From Streptomyces sp. NBC_01314 (GTDB lineage Bacteria > Actinomycetota > Actinomycetes > Streptomycetales > Streptomycetaceae): a stretch of DNA of 64,000 nt. The position numbers were made by a program, and so were the translations under genes. This document shows positions 61,339 to 64,000 of the stretch, in pieces. Location: NCBI RefSeq assembly GCF_041435215.1, contig NZ_CP108394.1, forward strand, positions 2,542,001-2,606,000, given 5' to 3'. Below the pieces are notes generated by a model. The model made no database searches and was not told the DNA's origin. It saw only the letters and a list, made by a program, of their open reading frames with translations. Numbering within the stretch: position 1 is the first letter of the stretch; each line of letters starts with the position of its first letter.

Positions 61339-61354
61339 GCGGTCGCGCGAACGG

Positions 61355-62944
61355 CTACCCGGCGGCGTACCGCTCCCGCAGCTCGATCTTGCGCACCTTC
61401 CCCGACACCGTCATCGGGAAGGAGTCCAGGATGCGCAGCGCGCTCGGGATCTTGTAGTGCGCCAACCGGCCGTCGCAGAAGGCCCGCAGCTCCTCCAGTG
61501 TGAGCGGTTCGGCCGTCTCGCGCGGGATGACGCAGGCGAGCACCTCCTCGCCGTACCGCTCGTGCGGTACGCCCACCACCTGGACGTCGGCGATCTTCGG
61601 GTGGCCGTACAGGAACTCCTCGATCTCGCGCGGGTAGATGTTCTCGCCACCCCGGATGATCATGTCCTTGATCCGGCCGACGATCTCCACGTACCCGTCC
61701 TCGCGCATCGTCGCCAGGTCCCCGGTGTGCATCCACCGCCCGGCGTCGACGGCCTCGGCGGTTCTGTCCGGCTCCTCCCAGTAGCCGAGCATCACGCTGT
61801 AGCCACGGGTGCACAACTCGCCCGCCACACCGCGTGGTTGGGTCACTCCGGTGACCGGGTCGACGATCTTCACCTCGATGTGTGGGAGGACACGGCCGAC
61901 GGTGCCGGTGCGGTGTTCCAGGTCGTCGTCGCGCCGGGTCTGGGTGGAGACGGGCGAGGTCTCCGTCATGCCGTAACAGATCGAGACCTCCGTCATGTGC
62001 ATCTCGGTGACCACCCGCTTCATCACCTCCACCGGGCACGGCGAGCCCGCCATGATGCCGGTACGCAGGGTGGAGAGGTCGTACGCGGCGAAGTCGGGGA
62101 GGTTCAACTCCGCGATGAACATGGTCGGTACGCCGTACAGGGAGGTGCAGCGCTCCCGCTGGACTGCCTCCAGGGTGGCCTTCGGGTCGAAGGACGGAGC
62201 CGGGATGACGACGCAGGCGCCGTGCGAGGTCGCCGCGAGGTTGCCCATCACCATGCCGAAGCAGTGGTAGAAGGGCACGGGCACACAGATCCGGTCCTGC
62301 TCGGTGTAGGCGATCAACTCCCCCACGAAATAACCGTTGTTGAGGATGTTGTGGTGGGAGAGCGTCGCCCCCTTGGGGAAGCCCGTGGTGCCGGAGGTGT
62401 ACTGGATGTTGATCGGGTCGTCGCAGGACAGGTCCTCGTACGGCACCGGCGTCCCGCGCGCGATCAGCGCGTCCCAGCTCGGGTCGCCGATGTAGACGGT
62501 CTCCCTCAACTGCGGGCAGCGGGTGCGGACCTGCTCGACCATCGCCCGGTAGTCGCTCGTCCGGTGACTGAGCGAGGCGAAGAGCAGGCGGACACCGGCC
62601 TGGTTGAGGACGTACTCGACCTCGTGGGTGCGGTAGGCCGGGTTGATGTTCACCATGATCGCGCCGATACGGGCGGTGGCGTACTGGACGAGGACCCACT
62701 CCGCGCAGTTCACCGCCCAGATACCGACCCGGTCGCCCTTGGCCACGCCGCTCGCGAGCAGGGCGTACGCCAACGCGTCGACGTCGGCGGCGAACCGGGT
62801 GTAGGTCCAGCGCCTCCCGGACGGTACGTCGACGAGGGCCTCGCGGTCCGGCCAGGCCGCGACCGCCCGGTCGAGGTTGGCGCCGATGGTGTCGCCGAGC
62901 AGCGGGGTCCCGCCGGTGCCGTGCGTGTAGGACAGCTCGCTCAT
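61355..62944 (-). CDS. Fatty acyl-CoA synthetase / AMP-binding protein
   Basis: A 529-residue ANL-family ligase: P-loop INIQYTSGTTGFPKGATLSH (about residue 180), VPFYHCFGMVMG, SICYGMTETSPVSTQTR, MHTGDLATMREDGYVEIVGRIKDMIIRGGENIYP and the C-terminal Lys in MTVSGKVRKIELRE. Length and motifs fit medium/long-chain fatty acyl-CoA synthetases of the FadD/AcsF type. ATG 62944 overlaps the upstream ligase stop as ATGA, so the two are coupled and may act on related acids. Confidence 0.93.
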   Translation of the reverse strand: MSELSYTHGTGGTPLLGDTIGANLDRAVAAWPDREALVDVPSGRRWTYTRFAADVDALAYALLASGVAKGDRVGIWAVNCAEWVLVQYATARIGAIMVNINPAYRTHEVEYVLNQAGVRLLFASLSHRTSDYRAMVEQVRTRCPQLRETVYIGDPSWDALIARGTPVPYEDLSCDDPINIQYTSGTTGFPKGATLSHHNILNNGYFVGELIAYTEQDRICVPVPFYHCFGMVMGNLAATSHGACVVIPAPSFDPKATLEAVQRERCTSLYGVPTMFIAELNLPDFAAYDLSTLRTGIMAGSPCPVEVMKRVVTEMHMTEVSICYGMTETSPVSTQTRRDDDLEHRTGTVGRVLPHIEVKIVDPVTGVTQPRGVAGELCTRGYSVMLGYWEEPDRTAEAVDAGRWMHTGDLATMREDGYVEIVGRIKDMIIRGGENIYPREIEEFLYGHPKIADVQVVGVPHERYGEEVLACVIPRETAEPLTLEELRAFCDGRLAHYKIPSALRILDSFPMTVSGKVRKIELRERYAAG

Positions 62945-64000
62945 CGGAAGTCCTCCTCGCGGTACTCCGCGTCCGAGCCCGCGGCCGTGGCCTCGCGCAG
63001 CGCGATGCGGCGGATCTTGCCCGACACGGTCTTCGGCAGGTCGCCGAACTCCAGGCGGCGCAGACGCTTGTAGGGCGCGAGGACGGTCCGGGAGTGCTCG
63101 AAGAGCACCTTCGCGGTGTCCGGGCCCGGCCCCCAGCCGGCCGCCAGCACGATGTACGCCTTCGGCACCGCGAGCCGCACCTCGTCCGGCGCGGGCACGA
63201 CCGCCGCCTCGGCGACGGCCTCGTGCTCCAGCAGGGCGCTCTCCAGCTCGAACGGGCTGATCTTGTAGTCGCTCGCCTTGAATACGTCGTCCGCGCGGCC
63301 CACGTAGGTGATGTAGCCGTCCTCGTCCCGTGCGCCGATGTCGCCGGTGCGGTAGTAGCCGCCGGCCATGGCCTCCGCCGTACGGTCGGGGTCGCCGTGG
63401 TAGCCCGTCATCAGGCCGACCGGGCGGTTGGAGAGGTCGAGGGCGATCTCGCCCTCGACGGCGTCGGGGGCGCCCGAGACGGGGTCGAGGAGGACGACCT
63501 TGAAGCCGGGGCCGGGCCGGCCCATCGAGCCCGTCTTCAGTTGCTGGCCGGGGCTGTTGGAGACCTGGACGGCGGTCTCGGTCTGGCCGAAGCCGTCGCG
63601 GATGTCCACGCCCCAGGCGCGGCGCACCTGCTCGATGACCTCGGGGTTGAGGGGTTCACCGGCCGCGACGACCTCACGGGGCGGGGTGCTCAGCTGCGTG
63701 AGATCGGCCTGGATGAGCATGCGCCACACGGTGGGCGGGGCGCAGAAGGTGGTGACGCCCGCGCGCTCCATCTCCGAGAGCAGCCGGCTCGCGTCGAAGC
63801 GGGTGTAGTTGTGGATGAACACGGTCGCCTCCGCGTTCCACGGGGCGAAGAGGTTGGACCAGGCGTGCTTGGCCCAGCCGGGCGAGGAGATGTTGAGATG
63901 GACATCGCCGGGTCGCAGGCCGATCCAGTACATGGTCGCCAGGTGGCCGATGGGGTACGACACATGGGTGTGTTCGACCAGTTTGGGCCGGGCGGTCGTG
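62941..64000 (-). CDS. Acyl-CoA synthetase (acetyl/medium-chain type), N terminus beyond the window
   Basis: The C-terminal 352 residues of a second ANL ligase. It enters the window at TTARPKLVEHTHVSYPIGHLA, the end of the P-loop motif with the unusual TTARPK of the Acsm-like group. It continues with ISSPGWAKHAWSNLFAPWN, DGFGQTETAVQVSN, YYRTGDIGARDEDGYITYVGRADDVFKASDYKISP and the catalytic Lys in KTVSGKIRRIALRE. There is no in-frame start within the window, since the frame is open to base 64000. Substrate unknown; it is coupled to the downstream synthetase. Confidence 0.92.
   Translation of the reverse strand, partial: TTARPKLVEHTHVSYPIGHLATMYWIGLRPGDVHLNISSPGWAKHAWSNLFAPWNAEATVFIHNYTRFDASRLLSEMERAGVTTFCAPPTVWRMLIQADLTQLSTPPREVVAAGEPLNPEVIEQVRRAWGVDIRDGFGQTETAVQVSNSPGQQLKTGSMGRPGPGFKVVLLDPVSGAPDAVEGEIALDLSNRPVGLMTGYHGDPDRTAEAMAGGYYRTGDIGARDEDGYITYVGRADDVFKASDYKISPFELESALLEHEAVAEAAVVPAPDEVRLAVPKAYIVLAAGWGPGPDTAKVLFEHSRTVLAPYKRLRRLEFGDLPKTVSGKIRRIALREATAAGSDAEYREEDFR

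Overview
The window reads as a high-GC actinomycete chromosome, almost certainly Streptomyces: strong G/C third-position bias, GTG and TTG starts, ATGA and GTGA stop-start overlaps, IclR- and HxlR-type regulators, two NIS siderophore synthetases and several hypothetical proteins typical of the genus. No rRNA, tRNA or CRISPR was seen.

Layout. (1) 1-7.3 kb: allantoin use: allantoicase (partial), allantoinase, an IclR-family AllR-like repressor, a secreted I36-type protein, a DUF5955 protein, a MobA/MocA-like nucleotidyltransferase and malate synthase. (2) 7.3-8.5 kb: a SelW-like CxxC protein coupled to a HipA-like kinase. (3) About 8.4-31.4 kb: a genomic island of about 23 kb. It is bounded by a direct repeat (47 identical bases within a repeat of about 147 bp) that copies the 5' end of the hipA-like gene. 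Broken tyrosine-integrase genes lie beside both copies. The island carries decayed cargo (SpoIIE fragment with a 16-bp tandem repeat, ISL3 transposase remnant, frameshifted element protein) and two convergent, apparently intact biosynthetic operons. The + strand operon encodes a membrane di-iron desaturase, an O-acetylhomoserine sulfhydrylase-like enzyme, a C26 gamma-glutamyl hydrolase, homoserine O-acetyltransferase and a YczE-type membrane protein. That logic recalls rhizobitoxine or aminoethoxyvinylglycine (enol-ether amino acid) assembly. The - strand operon encodes SbnA- and SbnB-like L-2,3-diaminopropionate (Dap) enzymes, two NRPSs and an AzlC/AzlD exporter. (4) 31.8-50.9 kb: chromosomal genes including RNase J, a spermidine-synthase-like protein, divergent IucA/IucC synthetases, a von Willebrand factor A (VWA) protein pair, an HxlR regulator with an aminotransferase, small enzymes, an animal-type haem peroxidase and a GH89 lipoprotein. 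(5) 51.1-60.3 kb: purine to urate to glyoxylate catabolism: 8-oxoguanine/guanine deaminase-like protein, uricase, HIU hydrolase, OHCU decarboxylase, an HTH protein, a thiamine-binding-like protein, hydroxypyruvate isomerase, tartronate semialdehyde reductase and glyoxylate carboligase. (6) 60.5-64 kb: a zinc-ribbon protein and two acyl-CoA synthetases.

How it fits together. Regions 1 and 5 form one pathway from purines through urate, allantoin and glyoxylate to glycerate or malate. They share a visible cis-regulatory code: TTCC-N7-GGAA boxes, usually paired 21 bp apart, before allB, allR, aceB, hyi and gcl. A second palindrome, TCAAC-N5-GTTGA, lies before allB, aceB and uraD.

The island is the most novel part. 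By-eye NRPS specificity codes suggest Val, Ser and an acidic-pocket (Dap-like) substrate. The synthetase ends in a thioesterase with Cys in place of Ser at the nucleophile elbow, its internal condensation domain reads HD instead of HH in the core motif, and it begins with an apparent half condensation domain.
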